A stretch of DNA of 64,000 nt, from positions 70,916,044 through 70,980,043 of the forward strand of contig NC_071354.1 of the NCBI RefSeq assembly GCF_943734655.1, in the 5' to 3' direction. Shown here piece by piece: positions 1 to 11,540 of this stretch. Origin of the DNA: Sabethes cyaneus. Lineage: Eukaryota; Arthropoda; Insecta; Diptera; Culicidae. The notes below the pieces were generated by a model. The model saw nothing but the letters and a program-made list of their open reading frames with translations. It had not been told where the DNA came from and did no database searches. Each line of letters begins with the position of its first letter. Position 1 is the first letter of the stretch. The position numbers and the translations under genes were made by a program.

Positions 1-900
1 GTAGAATAATGATGGGACACCAGTAAAATGTGTCGGTACTCCCTTTAATCTAATATTCGTGATATCGTTAAGGTGAAAGTAGTTGTCATCGATTCTGCAA
101 ATTTCAAAAGCAATTTTTTTGATTGAAACAAAAATTCTGTTCATGAAAATATATTCCCTGTGTTCAGCTTAGCAAGAAGAATGCAGTGAATACATTTCTA
201 TAAACAGAACCTCACTCTTAGGCCCAAAAACTGCTTCCGATATTGAGCTCTCCGACGAAAAGTTAAGGGGAAACCGAAAGTGGCTCAAAGATGGCTGGAT
301 AAATGGCTACCATTCGAAGCATGTGTTGTTTTGCGCCTTAAAAATACATCTGTATTGGCAGAGCACGCTTTCGCCACGTAATCAGTGCTTCCAGCGCTGT
401 TATAATGTCCCAAAACTTGTAATTCAATTTATCGATCTGCTATGTATCAATAAACGCTCGGCAAAACATAATTGCTAATGGAAAATAAATTTAACTGAAC
501 ATATCGATCATTACGTGTTCATAAAAGCGACCAATGTATAATTTGGAATTAGTTAATAGATATTTGGTTACGCACATATTTCGTTGCACTAGCGATTTCG
601 GAAAAAGCAGCAACACAGTATCAAACTTTCGTCACATCAATGAGCTTTTAAAGAGCTTTCAACTTTCGCCGCATCGAAGAGCTTAGAGTGAAATAAACAA
701 ACAAAACGCAAACACAGAAATCAAAAACGCAATCCGATGCAAGCGGATTAATTAAACATCCTAGTGATCCTACGCATTATTCAGTTGCTGCTGTTAATTT
801 TGATTGAATCGGAATGCCTTGATAAAGAAAACAAACCCTTTTTCGGGATGTTTGTAGTCAGTGCGGCTGGCTGCGGATCAGCTGTTTATGTTTGCAAGCT
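1..900. other. Intronic DNA, nothing recognised
   Basis: AT-rich DNA with stops in all frames. The only open stretch near it, 764-946 on the plus strand, has no recognisable domain. By position it should lie in the intron before the last frizzled exon. I see no RNA gene, repeat array or promoter that I can support. Confidence 0.4.
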
Positions 901-903
901 CCG

Positions 904-1173
904 CTATTTGACATATATTACCAATACTAATGCAATATTCAAATAAACGTTTAGGTTTTTAACGAACACATGAGATGTACAGTACAGTGTTTGTCGCACT
1001 AACACAATAACGTTAGCCACTTTCGGTTCCGCCTTAATGACTGTTAATTTCCCGTTAATGTATACCGAAAAACGAAATGGTCCTAGATTGTTCCCCCGAG
1101 GCACACCATTTTCAACTAAACGGCATGAACTATTCATATCGATAATAGAAACAAATGGTTTTCTATACATCAA
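904..1173 (-). pseudogene. Reverse transcriptase fragment of a jockey/CR1-like LINE
   Basis: The minus-strand frame (89 codons) contains VENGVPRGNNLGPFRFSVYI, a decayed form of the RT motif-B block seen in jockey/CR1-type non-LTR elements (SGVPQGSxLGPxLFxxYIND). Only about 40 residues around this motif look RT-derived; the rest drifts. No catalytic aspartate pair is visible. The family would reverse-transcribe its own RNA at a nicked target, but this piece is too short and damaged to work. It is close in type to the fragments at 5645-6010 and 23253-23666. Confidence 0.6.
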
Positions 1174-1200
1174 TTTTTTAATACTATATCAAAAATCAGC

Positions 1201-2046
1201 GTGTCCAAAGTCTTATTCGAATCTAAGCTTGGTATTTGGAACTGCAGATCGCTGGTTTTCATAGATGTCGTTAGAGCGCTGCTAAAGTTTGGCATTATGG
1301 GACTACAAGAGAGTTTTGGCAGAGGTAAGAAGTTGCGTAAGGTTCAATATTACGAGGGCGGTAGAGTCTTCAACCAGCTAAAGACTGGCTTTGTAGTGTT
1401 GGACGGAATGTAGGGTCATGTGATGAACTGAAAGCGGTCTTTCAGACAGCTCGCACGTCTGAAGTCGATGAGGGATCAAGCCCAAGAGACCGAAAGCCTG
1501 CCGTTGACTTTTTTTCCTACTGCCGCGTCCCGAGATTTGTGCGTTTTTTTCTCTTTTTTTATTGGAAGTTCCGCTGCTACCAAGGCTTGGTAGCGACGGC
1601 GTCTCGAGGAGGGGATTTTTTTTGAAACTTTTAACAATACTAAGCCTAACTCCTATCAACCAACCAAATATACATTTTTTTAAATATTTTTTTTATTTAA
1701 TTTTAATTTTATGGGACTTTATGTTACAGTTAAAAGCCGTCTTTCCATTAGCCGATGGAGCCTGTGTACCAACATAAACGATAACAGTCAGCGGTACATC
1801 AACTTCACAGCTCTCCGAAGTTCGCAACTTCTGATGATCAAAAGTACTTTCTTTCCCCGCAAAAATATCCACAAGGTAACCTGCAGGCCACTTGATCAAC
1901 ATATAGCGAATCAAATCGACCCTGCTCTCTTCGATGGTTGGTTTTGCACAAAAATCTCCAACATGCACTCCTTACGGGGTGCGCACATTGATGCGAACCA
2001 ATACCTAGTAGTACACGTGCGTGCAAGGGTCAACCATTTGCGATAA
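1201..2046 (+). pseudogene. LINE endonuclease-domain fragment, interrupted
   Basis: Two plus-strand pieces match the endonuclease region of the LINE copy at 57.2-58.1 kb. Residues from 1230 to 1413 give GIWNCRSL...FGIMGLQESF...LKTGFVVLDGM (N-terminal part of an APE-type endonuclease). Residues from about 1735 to 2046 give INDNSQRYINF...IKSTFFPRKNIHK...HIDANQYLVVHV (C-terminal part). About 300 bases between them (1414-1710) do not match and include T-rich runs, so the domain has lost or replaced its middle. This copy is on the opposite strand from the other LINE copies. It is non-functional. Confidence 0.7.
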
Positions 2047-2049
2047 AGC

Positions 2050-4040
2050 CGTTCAAACATTCGATAATTCGACAACTGGAGAACTACGCGTAGGACTCTA
2101 CTGTCCTACGGGGAGATAGCTGCTTCGACTAAAACTGAATCTAACGATGACTTCTGCAGATAGCAGCTCTGCAAATCACATAAAGGAAACGAATCTGTCC
2201 TAAACGAACATTCAGAGAATAATGTCAATTTTAAAGTTTGATTTCTGGAGCAATATTATAGGTAGTGTTTCTGCAATAAGACGAGATTTCCAGGTATGGT
2301 CTTATCTAATCTAATCTACCTTCATCACTTGCAGTTAAAGTTTATGTTTCATAATCATGTATCAGTTGAAAAAGATAATTTTCTGCAAGATTAACATGAA
2401 ACAACTTTATTACTAGATTTCATGAAACGAAATTACCTGATTCATTGAATCTAATTTCACTGCGAGCTGTGGAAAACCGACCTTTTCGCCAACCTGACCG
2501 TAATCTGAAAATTAATTACACATTTAATTGGAAACGCCATTTTGCTCCGCTTTTTCGCCTCGCCCAGTCGTAAACCAATCGCCTTTGATATCAGAACCCA
2601 CGGCTCGGTCGGCCGGGCAGCTCACATTGAGGCACAAAAGCGAACAAATATCGGCTTCAGCAGCCAGGTCTCTTCTAATCCTGTTTTGTTCTCATATTAT
2701 ATCGACCACATACCGGGTCCGGCTTCCAGGTCCAGTTCAAAGCATCCGGCGGTTTCATAATCTGCCTAAGTAAGTGAAAATCACACCCGGAGCCGGTAAT
2801 GATAGGCACAGTAGATCTTTGAAAAACGAACGACCCACCACCGGGCTTTCGCTTCGGACTGGATGTTATGAGAAGAAATGTTGCAGATTCTAATCCAATT
2901 AGGCTTCGACCAGCCGATCGGGGTCCGGTGCCCGTGCGCTTCGAAGTTGTGTCTGGATTTTGCTGTCTCCGCCGCGGCGTAACAGCGATGACGACGATGG
3001 TCCGACGGTGATGATTAGACGCAAAGGTGAAAACTCCGTTAGAAGCAATTGACTTTAACCGATGAAATAAGGTGCCGTAAGGCTCTACCTCTTTTCCGAC
3101 TGAACGCTTGCTCGCCGAGGCAATTCATGGGCCTATTTGGCCATTAGCCGTGATTACCTACCACACCGCTGCTGCTGGCTGGACCATGGGAGAAACCTTG
3201 ATTGCGCACTGCTACAGCAGTCGACAGTCGCAGAACGAAACGGGAAGTTATGACTTGAACAAATAGATTGCTCAGCGACAGTGATCGATTTAGGGGTCTT
3301 ATCTTATGGATTATGACTGCAGTAATTCTATTTTCATACCAGAATTTGTTTTCTTGCGCACTAGCTGTGCTTGATTTCCTCCTGGAAAACTCCTTAAAAC
3401 TCTCTTTTTCTGGTTCGAACTTGCATATCCTAAAGTGACCCTCTGTATAATCTCGACAGTAAAATCAAAATGGTTCGCCCAATAGTTGTCAGCAGATGGG
3501 TTTATCCTCTGATTGTATTTTGCTATCCTGCGTTTGAGCATTTGATATCTACTGTTTATCACCTTGAATGTGCCGACGTAGCGACAATAATAATAACGCC
3601 CAAACCAAGCTAACAGGAGGCATCAGATACAATGCGCGGGTGCTCACCTTCTAACCACGCAGATCAGCTGCATAAGCGATGAGGGTGTAAAGAAAATTCT
3701 TTGGTAATTTAATTATAATTTTACACTTTTTACGCTCACCAGACTTTCAAGCTGCCAAGAAATGGTGTAATCCAATCAACAACGGGTGCATGCTGCGATA
3801 ATTTGCAGACGTAGTAAAATTATGTTAATACATCCACTCAAAAATCTCACACTAAGGAGTGCTCTTTTCGGTTTTTGCCACTTCACGCCCTAAGAATTGC
3901 GCGCCCCTCAACTAGGAAAATAACTAAAAACATGGCTTTGATCCAGCAAACGTTCTAGGGGGTAAAAGATAAAAAGATTTTGCACGTTATTGATAAGCAA
4001 TCTAAAAACCCGATAAAGTCCACCGGGCGGTGAAAGTAAC
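2050..4040. other. Intronic DNA, no gene recognised
   Basis: Mostly unique-looking sequence. A minus-strand open frame at 3311-3562 (83 codons) has no recognisable motif and I treat it as chance. A plus-strand frame at 2528-2773 is likewise unrecognised. The segment around 2860-3200 is less AT-rich than its surroundings and could hold intronic regulatory DNA of frizzled, but no specific site can be supported. Confidence 0.35.
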
Positions 4041-4048
4041 TTTTGTTA

Positions 4049-4970
4049 TAACGGGTGACAACTAAAATTTTGGAATTTTTTTTCTCAGGCTGTCAAAAAA
4101 AACAATACATGAAGATGATCTGATTTGCCGATATTAAATAAGATACGTTGTCCATTAATGAAAAAAAATGTTTACACATTTCAAAACGGTTAGTAATCGG
4201 CTGTTCGGCGAAGCATCCGTTTGATGTCGGAACAGGAGCGTTGTACGGCCGTCATGTCAACTTTGCGAATGCATCTATTGATTCTGCCAACTGTTTGCAT
4301 TTCATGGCTCTTCAGTTATTTTTGTACACTAAGGAACTCGAAATTTCGAAGGAATCTTCGGTTGGGCACACTGAGACAGATTTGTCGGGTCGTAGTTTTT
4401 GGGTACAAATGGGATCGAATGGGTATTCAGGAACGATTGTGTTTTTTTGGCATGATGCGATGATGCTCTATCCGGTCAAAACACGTTTTGTCCATCTGCA
4501 TGATGTTTTTGTAGAAACAGGATCAAAATTTTCTTCAAACATTCGTCTGGCACATCTTAATTGATAGCCAAACCAGAGGGCTTGTTGTTGAAGGCACGGG
4601 AAAGAGAACGATGTCCTTTATCGTCCATAAGTTTGGTTAGTTTTCCATTACCTTGCTTGCGAATAGTTGTTGGGTATCTTAGGAAATGGTAAACAGTCGA
4701 AGCCGCAACATATTCGCTTTTTAAATGCTGTACCGTATATTTTTGCCGAGATTTCTGGGGCAGTTTGTAGAAGTGTACAACACGCTAGTGACATGCTTCT
4801 TGTTCCGACGCCATTTTAAGCAAAACTGGGCAAGCCTAAGCAAAACAAAAAATATTGATAAAAAGAGGACAGAGAGAGCACACGTACATACTCTTATTTC
4901 TCTATGAACTCGTTTGTTTTTGAGTGTAGGGATCTTGAAAAAACTCCAAAATTTTGGTTGTCACTCGTTA
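4049..4970 (-). mobile_element. Decayed mariner-like element with terminal inverted repeats
   Basis: The left end, TA followed by ACGGGTGACAACTAAAATTT, is matched at the right end by its near-complement, read inward as ACGAGTGACAACCAAAATTT followed by TA. That gives terminal inverted repeats of about 30 bp and an element of about 920 bp, with a TA at each edge as expected for Tc1/mariner target sites. A broken transposase lies inside on the minus strand (4190-4814). The element is shorter than a full mariner (about 1.3 kb), so it has an internal deletion. Confidence 0.75.
4190..4814 (-). pseudogene. Tc1/mariner transposase remnant
   Basis: Reading the minus strand from the ATG at 4814, MASEQEAC is followed by HFYKLPQKSRQKYTVQHL, LRYPTTIRKQGNGKLTK and KPSGLAINQDVPDECLKK. 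Further on are PTEDSFEISSSLVYKNN and, in another frame, DMTAVQRSCSDIK before a stop at 4190-4192. The last two pieces fit the C-terminal region of a mariner-type transposase, where PxEDxF normally carries the third catalytic acid. I see in-frame stops and at least one frame change, and the middle catalytic segment is missing. The call rests on family resemblance from memory plus the surrounding inverted repeats. Open frames on the plus strand here are shadows. Confidence 0.6.
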
Positions 4971-4974
4971 CCAT

Positions 4975-5640
4975 CTTACTTGTTATATTTGAGACCGCCA
5001 CGTCTTTTTGTATTATAATTCAACTATTAGTTAACACGTTCATTTTACTTCTACTTATTTCTCCTGTTTCAAGTCCAATTTCATATCCTAATACCAGTTC
5101 TATTTAGTTCAAAAATCCAAAGCTTTTAGTCTGACCGGCCGATATTTTTGTGTTAAGTAAGTTATTAGGGTAAAATTAGATCCGCCATCCTCCCAAGCAA
5201 GGTTTGATAAAAAGGACTCAAATGAACACCTTGCGTTTAAAAAGTTCTAATAAACTAATAACAACAAGGTTTGACAAAAAGAATATACAGGGCTTAGACA
5301 AAATGATCGGGACAGACAAAATTTTGACGAAATTCAAACGGCCATAACTTCTACAATATGAGACATTTTTAGACGAAACCAATTGCATTCGATGAGGAAA
5401 TGTTTTTGAGGTGTTTTTTTTTAATATTTCAAGATTCTCAATGGTCAGTGGATACCGGAGATATTCCGAGTTGTCCGGGGGTATGTTGGAAACAGATTTT
5501 TTTCATCACTTGTGTCTTCTTTTGTCATGGAAATTTAAATATATTCATATTTTGTCCCAAAACTAGATAAGTCAAAAGTTATTAAAATTAAAAGTTACGA
5601 ACAAACATTAAAGTTAGGCAAAACGACAATTTTGCGCTCG
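4975..5640. other. Noncoding DNA, probably repeat-derived
   Basis: AT-rich, no open frame of note. The stretch 5290-5640, beginning near ACAGGGCTTAGACAAAATGA and continuing into a GGCCATAACTTC phrase, looks like noncoding transposon sequence, but no ends can be defined. Confidence 0.3.
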
Positions 5641-5644
5641 CTTC

Positions 5645-6010
5645 TTACTCAGAATGACCTATCCCAAACGCTAAATAAAAAAATGGGTGAAATATTTTCG
5701 AGAAGTGAATAAGTTTACAAAACTTAAACGTATAATGCATAGACCAAAGGTCAAAGGTTGAATTGTCATATATCAAGCTTCTAATGTGATAGAAGCTGAT
5801 GATGCAACATTTTACACACTCAGTAACAATTAACTCCTTATGGCACCAGTCATTAAACAAATGCAGAAGCTCCTGTAACAGTCTACAGTCCTCGATTCGT
5901 TTGGCTATAAAATAGATTTTCAGAGATAGATTTTCATTGAGTAATAACGCTGCATCGTTTATGTAGATACAGAATAACAAAGTCCCCAGATGATACCCTG
6001 AGGGTTTCAA
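5645..6010 (-). pseudogene. RT fragment of a jockey/CR1-like LINE
   Basis: The 121-codon minus-strand frame opens with GYHLGTLLFCIYINDAALLL, matching the region just after RT motif B. It continues with IEDCRLLQELLHLFNDWCHK and CVKCCIISFYHIRSLIYD, as in the segment after the catalytic motif in mosquito LINEs of this type. The active-site block that should read ADD is decayed (FIAKRIED). The homology fades after about residue 85. It lies just downstream, in minus-strand order, of the separate LINE copy at 6092-7640, so two LINE families sit side by side. Confidence 0.65.
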
Positions 6011-6091
6011 TCAACAATTTCATTGCTCTTATTTCTACAATCTGCTCTAATCTGGATATTGGACATGCCAACACTTTTACGAGTGCAGACA

Positions 6092-7640
6092 ACTTACTTA
6101 ATTGGCCTACTTACTTAATTGGGGTTGTCCGGCATTCTAGCAACATGTCCTACCCAACGCGATGGTTCTCAGCACCCGCCGGTCGAAAACTCCGAGTACT
6201 CGTAGGTCCTCTTCTAGCAGTGTCTACGTTTCGTGCCCGTAGAGGACAACCAGTCTAATCAGCGGTTTGTACAGGGTGCACTTTGTACGGCGGCTCAGAT
6301 TGTTCGACCGCAAGTGTTTGTGGAGTTTGTAGTAGGCCCGATTTCCGCTGATAATGCGCCTTTTAATCTCACGGCTGGTATTGTTGTCCTCTGTTGCCAG
6401 CGAGCCAAGGTATACAAACTCGTCAACTACCTCTAACTCATCTCCGTCGATTACCACGGTACTGCCCAAGCGGGCCCTGTCGTGTTCGGTCCCGCCCGCC
6501 AGCATATGCTTCGTTTTAGACGTATTTATCTTCAATCCAATCTTTTATGCTTCGCGTTTTAGTCTGGGGTTCTGATCTTCCACCGTCTCAAATGTTCTGC
6601 CGACAGCATCCACGTCGTCAGCAAAGCAGATAGATTGACTGGATTTATTGAAAATCATGCCCCGCATTTCAATTGCCGCTCGTGTTTTAATACCTTCAAG
6701 CGCAATGTTGAATAGGAGGTAGAAAAGACCATCTCCTTGTTGAAGTCCCCTGCGAGATTCGAATGAGTCCAACAATCCACTTGAGATTCTCACGCAGAAC
6801 TGAATCTCATTAAGCTTGGCTATCTATTGGTAATTGGTGATAGTCGATGGAAGATGAGTTGGGCAACATTTTGCAGTCGGCATCCAGGATAGCGATCACA
6901 CGGTAGTTCTCACAATCCAGCTTATCGCCTTTCTTGTAGATAGGGCAAATAACCCCGTCTTTTCACTTTTCCGGTAGTCGTTCTGTATCCCAAATCTTGA
7001 CAGTAAGTTGATGCAGATAGCTGGCCAACTTGTTCGGGCTCATTTTAATATGTTGCGCTCTAATGCCATCCTTTCCCGCTGCTTTGTTGTTCTTCAGCCG
7101 CTGGATGACTTCTTGTACTTCCCTCATCGATGAGGGGACGCATCTTCGTTGCTTGCTACACCGATGTGGTCACTTCCTTCACTATCATGGCCTTCTATCT
7201 GCACGCCATTCAGGTGTTCATCGTAGTGCTACTTCCACTTTTGAACCGCCGTAATGAAGATAACTCCATCTTTTTCTCTGCACATTTCGGCCCGTGGCAC
7301 AAGGCCTTTGCGAGATTTGTTGAGTCTTCCGTGTGTCTTGATAGTGGTACAGCTGCTCGAGTTCATCGCACTCCTTCTCCTCTTGGTGGCGCTTCTTCTC
7401 CTTGAAGAGTCGGGTTTGCTGTCTCCGCTTCTGTTTGTATCGCTCCACATTCGGACGGGCGGCTCTACGCAGCATTTATACCCGCGCTGCGTTCTTCTCA
7501 TCCAATATCTGCTGGCATTCCTCGTCAAACCATTAGTTACGTCGATTCAGTACTGCACGGCCTAGGACGTTCTCCGCTGCGCTGTTAATGGCTGTTTTCA
7601 CGGCATTCCAATAGTCCTCAAGAGGGGCTTGTCTGATGTC
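6092..7640 (-). mobile_element. LINE remnant of the main family (RT region)
   Basis: Minus-strand pieces in several frames follow the order of the RT ORF at 55.4-57.2 kb. At 7218-7475 is KECDELEQLYHYQDTRKTQQ; at about 6920-7000 the complement encodes a VICPIYKKGDK-type block. At 6545-6793 is FESRRGLQQGDGLFYLLFNI...ICFADDVDAVGRTF, with motif B and the FADD catalytic motif. At 6224-6535 is MKINTSKTKHMLAG...FVYLGSLATEDNNTSREI. The 3' end carries two TTACTTAATTGG units (6092-6120), a likely short-repeat LINE tail. Frameshifts and a deletion near 6800-6860 make it non-functional. Confidence 0.8.
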
Positions 7641-9125
7641 ATCTCATTGCAATAAGTACATGTGACATTGCGTGGTGGTAAAATTCCAATCGCCAAAATT
7701 GGAATATGGCATGGTCGAGTCTCGTTCGTTAGTCTCCATGCTCCTGTGTAGTGCTGGGCTTTCTTATAGTTTATTACAGAAACGGCCAACCCCGCTAATC
7801 GTCTCCTAAGGTTTACTACCAAAATATGAGGGACCTGCGCACCAAAATATCGTAGTTTAATTTTTTCCTTTATTCCAAAATCTTTTGACAATATATGGTC
7901 TTGATGGAAACTCAAAATCAAAATCAAAAAGATAAAAGTTGTAAATAATTTTTGAACTCAAAATTACACATCATTTAGAAATGGGGCACTTCCAATTGCG
8001 TGTATTATTCAACCATCCGTTCAAACAAAAGATTTCTCACCACAGGAACCGATCCCTTGCCAATCTTTGAATGTATTTCCAAAGTTGTCTGCGAAAATAC
8101 GATTGAATTCATTAAAAAAGCTTGCCGGAGCTAGCAGGAGCCTAGTTGCATTTCACGCCCGAGATTTGATTAAAATCATCATTACGTCAGCACTTGGTCG
8201 TATAGCTTATGAGCCCGGATTCTGGTCACTGTTTGTTGTTTCAGGCTTCGATAGAGAAGCCTACTTGCTCTACTTGCCCATATTCCAGAGACGTATTCTT
8301 CGTACAGTACAGCGGTCAGCATCACTTTTTTCGCCAAATTATAATCTGAGATATTCAATATTTATTACGCAATGTTGTGAATCGAGCGAGAAGTTTACGT
8401 TGCCTGCTTATACACGAGTGAGTGAGAGAGGCATAGTATTCAACGCTTACACCACTCACGCAGGCGTAAAAAAGCAACCGCCGTTGCTGTGCGCAGACCT
8501 TCTGCTACCCACATACTCGCGCACGCACATCCTCATATCGTTTTCCTGCATAGCTTATTCGCGAGTCAAATAACTCCTGGGCAATCAGCTACTCGTGAGG
8601 CTAGTGGCGTACTAGGATACAAATTTTGCATTTATTTTTCTTTTCTTCTTCGTCTTCGCCCTCGATTTTACTCACGGGCGGGCGTGCGTGCGAGTCCTAG
8701 CGAGTAATCGGCATCAGCAGCTCGGGCTGCAAAGACGAACGACGAGCGACGGCTGTAGCTGTTAGCTTAAGACACACTCGCAAAAACTCGTTGCAGTGCA
8801 TGCATAAATAAGAGTAAGAGTCCGAAAGGGATGCTTATACCGGCGTATTACTCAATTACTCGTGTCATAATACTTTAAGGATAATTTAGCACTTTTGACA
8901 GCTCCCAAGTTGATGCATAATTTTTCTTTCTGCTCCTACATGATGAATATCTCCGGATCACGTTAGTTTTAAACTGCGAATATCCGACCTACCACTACGA
9001 GCGCTACAATCAAAAAAATGAAGTAGCACATTCAATGCTGTTAATATTTTTCAGCACAACGTTCAAACTTTTGGATTATCAGTCTACCTTGTATTGAAAA
9101 TCTGCTTGCTTTGATTAAACGTTCA
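7641..9125. other. Intronic DNA with an unrecognised 168-codon open frame
   Basis: The plus-strand frame 8067-8573 runs 168 codons but shows no signal peptide, domain or codon pattern I recognise. It lies in a stretch rich in ACTCGTGAG/ACTCGCGAG-like words (8400-8850), so it is probably chance. No other feature is supported between 7641 and 9125. Confidence 0.35.
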
Positions 9126-9130
9126 TAATA

Positions 9131-9240
9131 CAGCAGTCCCCCGAATAACGCGGTTTCGAATAAGAACGTTTCCAATAAGGACGGTTTCGAGTGATTCCAT
9201 TAACGCGGTCCCTTATTGGAGTCTACGTAGCATATGGGAA
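9131..9240 (+). mobile_element. Left end of a pogo-like MITE family
   Basis: Immediately after a TA (9129-9130) lies CAGCAGTCCCCCGAATAACG, almost the same as the left terminus of the complete MITE at 11177. Further copies of a CGAATAAGAACG/CCAATAAGGACG pattern follow. No matching right terminus was found nearby, so this is a one-sided remnant or the element was broken by later events. The terminus style (CAG...CCCCCG...) resembles pogo/Tigger members of Tc1/mariner; that is inference. Confidence 0.5.
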
Positions 9241-9365
9241 TTGACTTAATTGGTTCCAACATGGAATAACTCGTGATCCTGACCGTATAGAAGGTTGGTG
9301 TCTTCGACAGAGATATTCAGTACATCAACGGGTTTTCATTGGATTATAGTATTGTGGAATTGTCT

Positions 9366-9975
9366 CACTACGTGGCGGTAGCGTATATGTAACACTCTTA
9401 TACAGGCTATATCTTGCGCTGCTGACTACCTCGAAAGTTGCGGTCGTCGGAAAGGTTACTCAAATGACTACCTCCTTCAAGATGGTATGGAAAATAGTGC
9501 AGAACTGACTCGCTACGTGGCGCTAGTGTATATGTAATTTGTTATTACAGGGTGTATCTTGTGCTGCTGACTATCTAGAAAGTTACGGTCTTCGGGAAGG
9601 TTACTCAAATGACTGCCACCTTCAAGATGGTATGGTCAATCGCGCAGAACTGACTCACTACGTGGCGCTAGCGTACATGTAATACGCTTAGACAGGCTGT
9701 ACCTTACGCTGCTGACTATGTAGAAAGTTGCGTTCTTCGGAAAGGTTGCTCAAATGACTGCCACCTTCAAGATGGCATGAAAAATAGCGCAGAACTGACT
9801 CACTGCGTGGCGCTAATGTATGTCGGATATGCTTAGACAGGCTATACCTTGCGCTGCTGACTAACTAGAAAGTTGCGGTCTTCGGGAAGGTTGCTCAAAT
9901 GACTGCGACCTTCAAGATAGTATGGTAAATAGCGCAGAACTGACTCGTTATGTGGCGCTAGTGTACATACTACGC
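9366..9975. repeat. 145-bp tandem repeat, just over four copies
   Basis: The phrase CTACGTGGCG or a close variant recurs at about 9367, 9512, 9657, 9802 and 9947, exactly 145 bases apart each time. Each unit also carries CTGCTGACTA, AGAAAGTTGCGGTC, TTACTCAAATGACTGC and CACCTTCAAGATGGTATGG in the same order. Units differ by scattered substitutions. No protein is encoded. This is a short satellite-like array inside the frizzled intron. Confidence 0.9.
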
Positions 9976-9989
9976 CAATGGTCTCGATT

Positions 9990-11060
9990 ATTTTTGATTG
10001 CAATGAAGTTTTGCTAATACATTACAATCACGCACCGAACCGTTTTCCATGAAATTTTTTCGTCAAGAGTAACTTTTAAAAAGAGGGCTTTTAGAAATGA
10101 GATTTTTTTTTTTCAAAAAATTCTATCTCGAAAACTATTTATTTTACGAATATGACGTCAAAGGAAAAGTTGTAGTAAATTAAGTGTATTTTCAGTAAAC
10201 AATTACGAAAGAAAAAGCTTTGCAAATACGCGATAAAAATCCTAAATTGTGAATTATCTCAAAACATGTCTTTTTTTAAAGACTTTTTTAAGCGCAAGTA
10301 ATGCTCTAAAATCTGTTAAAGAGCTCTTTCGGAATTTTGATAATCTATGAAAATGGACAAATTTTTGCAAAACTAAAATAAAATCAAATTCTACGCATAA
10401 TATTGAACAAATTATGTAATATGAACTTTTTTCTTAAGTCGTTCTCAAATTATTGCAAATTTAAAATCTAACAATGACGTATTAGGGTAATTCTACGACC
10501 TTCACGAATTTGAACCAAATTTTGTCAGATTGTTTGTTTTAGGTCAGAATGTAAAAATCCTAAATTTGGTGCTGGTTGGTCCTCCCCACGATTAATGCGA
10601 GCAACAACTAGCAATATGTCGCATTCTACATGTTGCTAAAAAATGTTCTAATCTAAATGCACCTTAAGAAACGTACTCGATGCAGTAACACGCCGCTCCT
10701 GTCAAGTCACGCTTGAGGAACCTCATGCAGTTTATTACTAGAAATTAAAGTTATTTTATATTTTCGGTTTATGTATGTTTACAAAGTTCAAAAGTAGTTA
10801 AAATTTTCTCCAAGCCTTTACCAACAAAACAAAAAAAATGTCTAAATAGGTCGCATAATTACTGAGAAATAGTTTCTTCTACACATCATTTATTTACTTA
10901 TTTATTTACTTTTTAATTGGACTTTCAACCGTACACATCATTTAAATAATTAAGTTCATGGTTGTTTTTAATCTTTTCTATGGTTGAATCCTGCTCAAAT
11001 GAGCAGAAAAGTCTACAGCTCGAAAACTGAAACATAGGAGTCATTGCATTATTTTCTTAT
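9990..11060. other. AT-rich noncoding DNA
   Basis: No open frames above background. Contains poly-A/T runs and phrases such as TCTATCTCGAAAACTA that look transposon-derived. A T-rich (TTTA)n-like stretch with ATTGGACTTTCAACCG at 10888-10932 resembles a similar stretch at 43107-43152 and may be the tail of a retroposon. Confidence 0.3.
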
Positions 11061-11065
11061 ATAGT

Positions 11066-11528
11066 CGGTGTTAAAACAGACCGGACCAAGTCGCAAAATT
11101 TAAAAAAGTATCTTAATGACAATTGACAGCAAATGATTGAGAATTTCTTAAGCTACATTGTACTCTAATCAGATTACAGGAGTCCCCCGAATAACGCGAT
11201 GGGTGGTACTGTACGCCCATCGCGATAAATTAGTTGCCCATTAACCAATAAAGTTGATTTTTGGTGGTTGACTAGGTTATACTGCATACTAACAATGTAC
11301 CAAAAACCAACTTTATTGATTAACGGACAACTGAGAAATCGCCGTGGAAGTACATCACCATCCACCGCGTTTTTCGGGGGACTGCTGTACATAAATGTTG
11401 CAAACAGCCAAAGATATGAAATGATTTCGAATGATTGATAGCTTTAAACTACACAGCAGCAGCAAACTTTGAACGCGTTTTTCTCGAAATCAGAGTTTTG
11501 TCAGTTGGTTCGGTCTGACTTAACACCG
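11066..11528 (+). mobile_element. MITE, copy 1 of an inverted pair
   Basis: Begins CGGTGTTAAAACAGACCGGA and ends with the near-complement (CGGTCTGACTTAACACCG), giving terminal inverted repeats of about 28 bp. The body is noncoding. A different MITE (11177-11387) has inserted into it at a TA. The interior, such as the GAACGCGTTTTTCTCGAA phrase, matches copy 2 (11541-11775) in reverse orientation. Confidence 0.8.
11177..11387. mobile_element. 211-bp pogo-like MITE with TA target duplication
   Basis: Left end CAGGAGTCCCCCGAATAACG, right end reading inward CAGCAGTCCCCCGAAAAACG, flanked by TA at 11175-11176 and 11388-11389. Internal inverted segments (ACCAATAAAGTTGATTTTTGG against CCAAAAACCAACTTTATTG) make most of the element a long hairpin. 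A minus-strand open frame over it (11174-11392) is an artefact of the inverted repeats. It interrupts the MITE at 11066-11528, so it is the younger insertion. Confidence 0.85.
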
Positions 11529-11540
11529 ATCATATATGGT

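Noticed and set aside
4148..4564. 138-codon plus-strand frame as a gene
   Set aside because: It is the antisense of a decayed mariner transposase whose terminal inverted repeats flank it.
8067..8573. 168-codon plus-strand frame as a gene
   Set aside because: No domain, signal peptide or codon signature recognised, and it overlaps repeat-like words.
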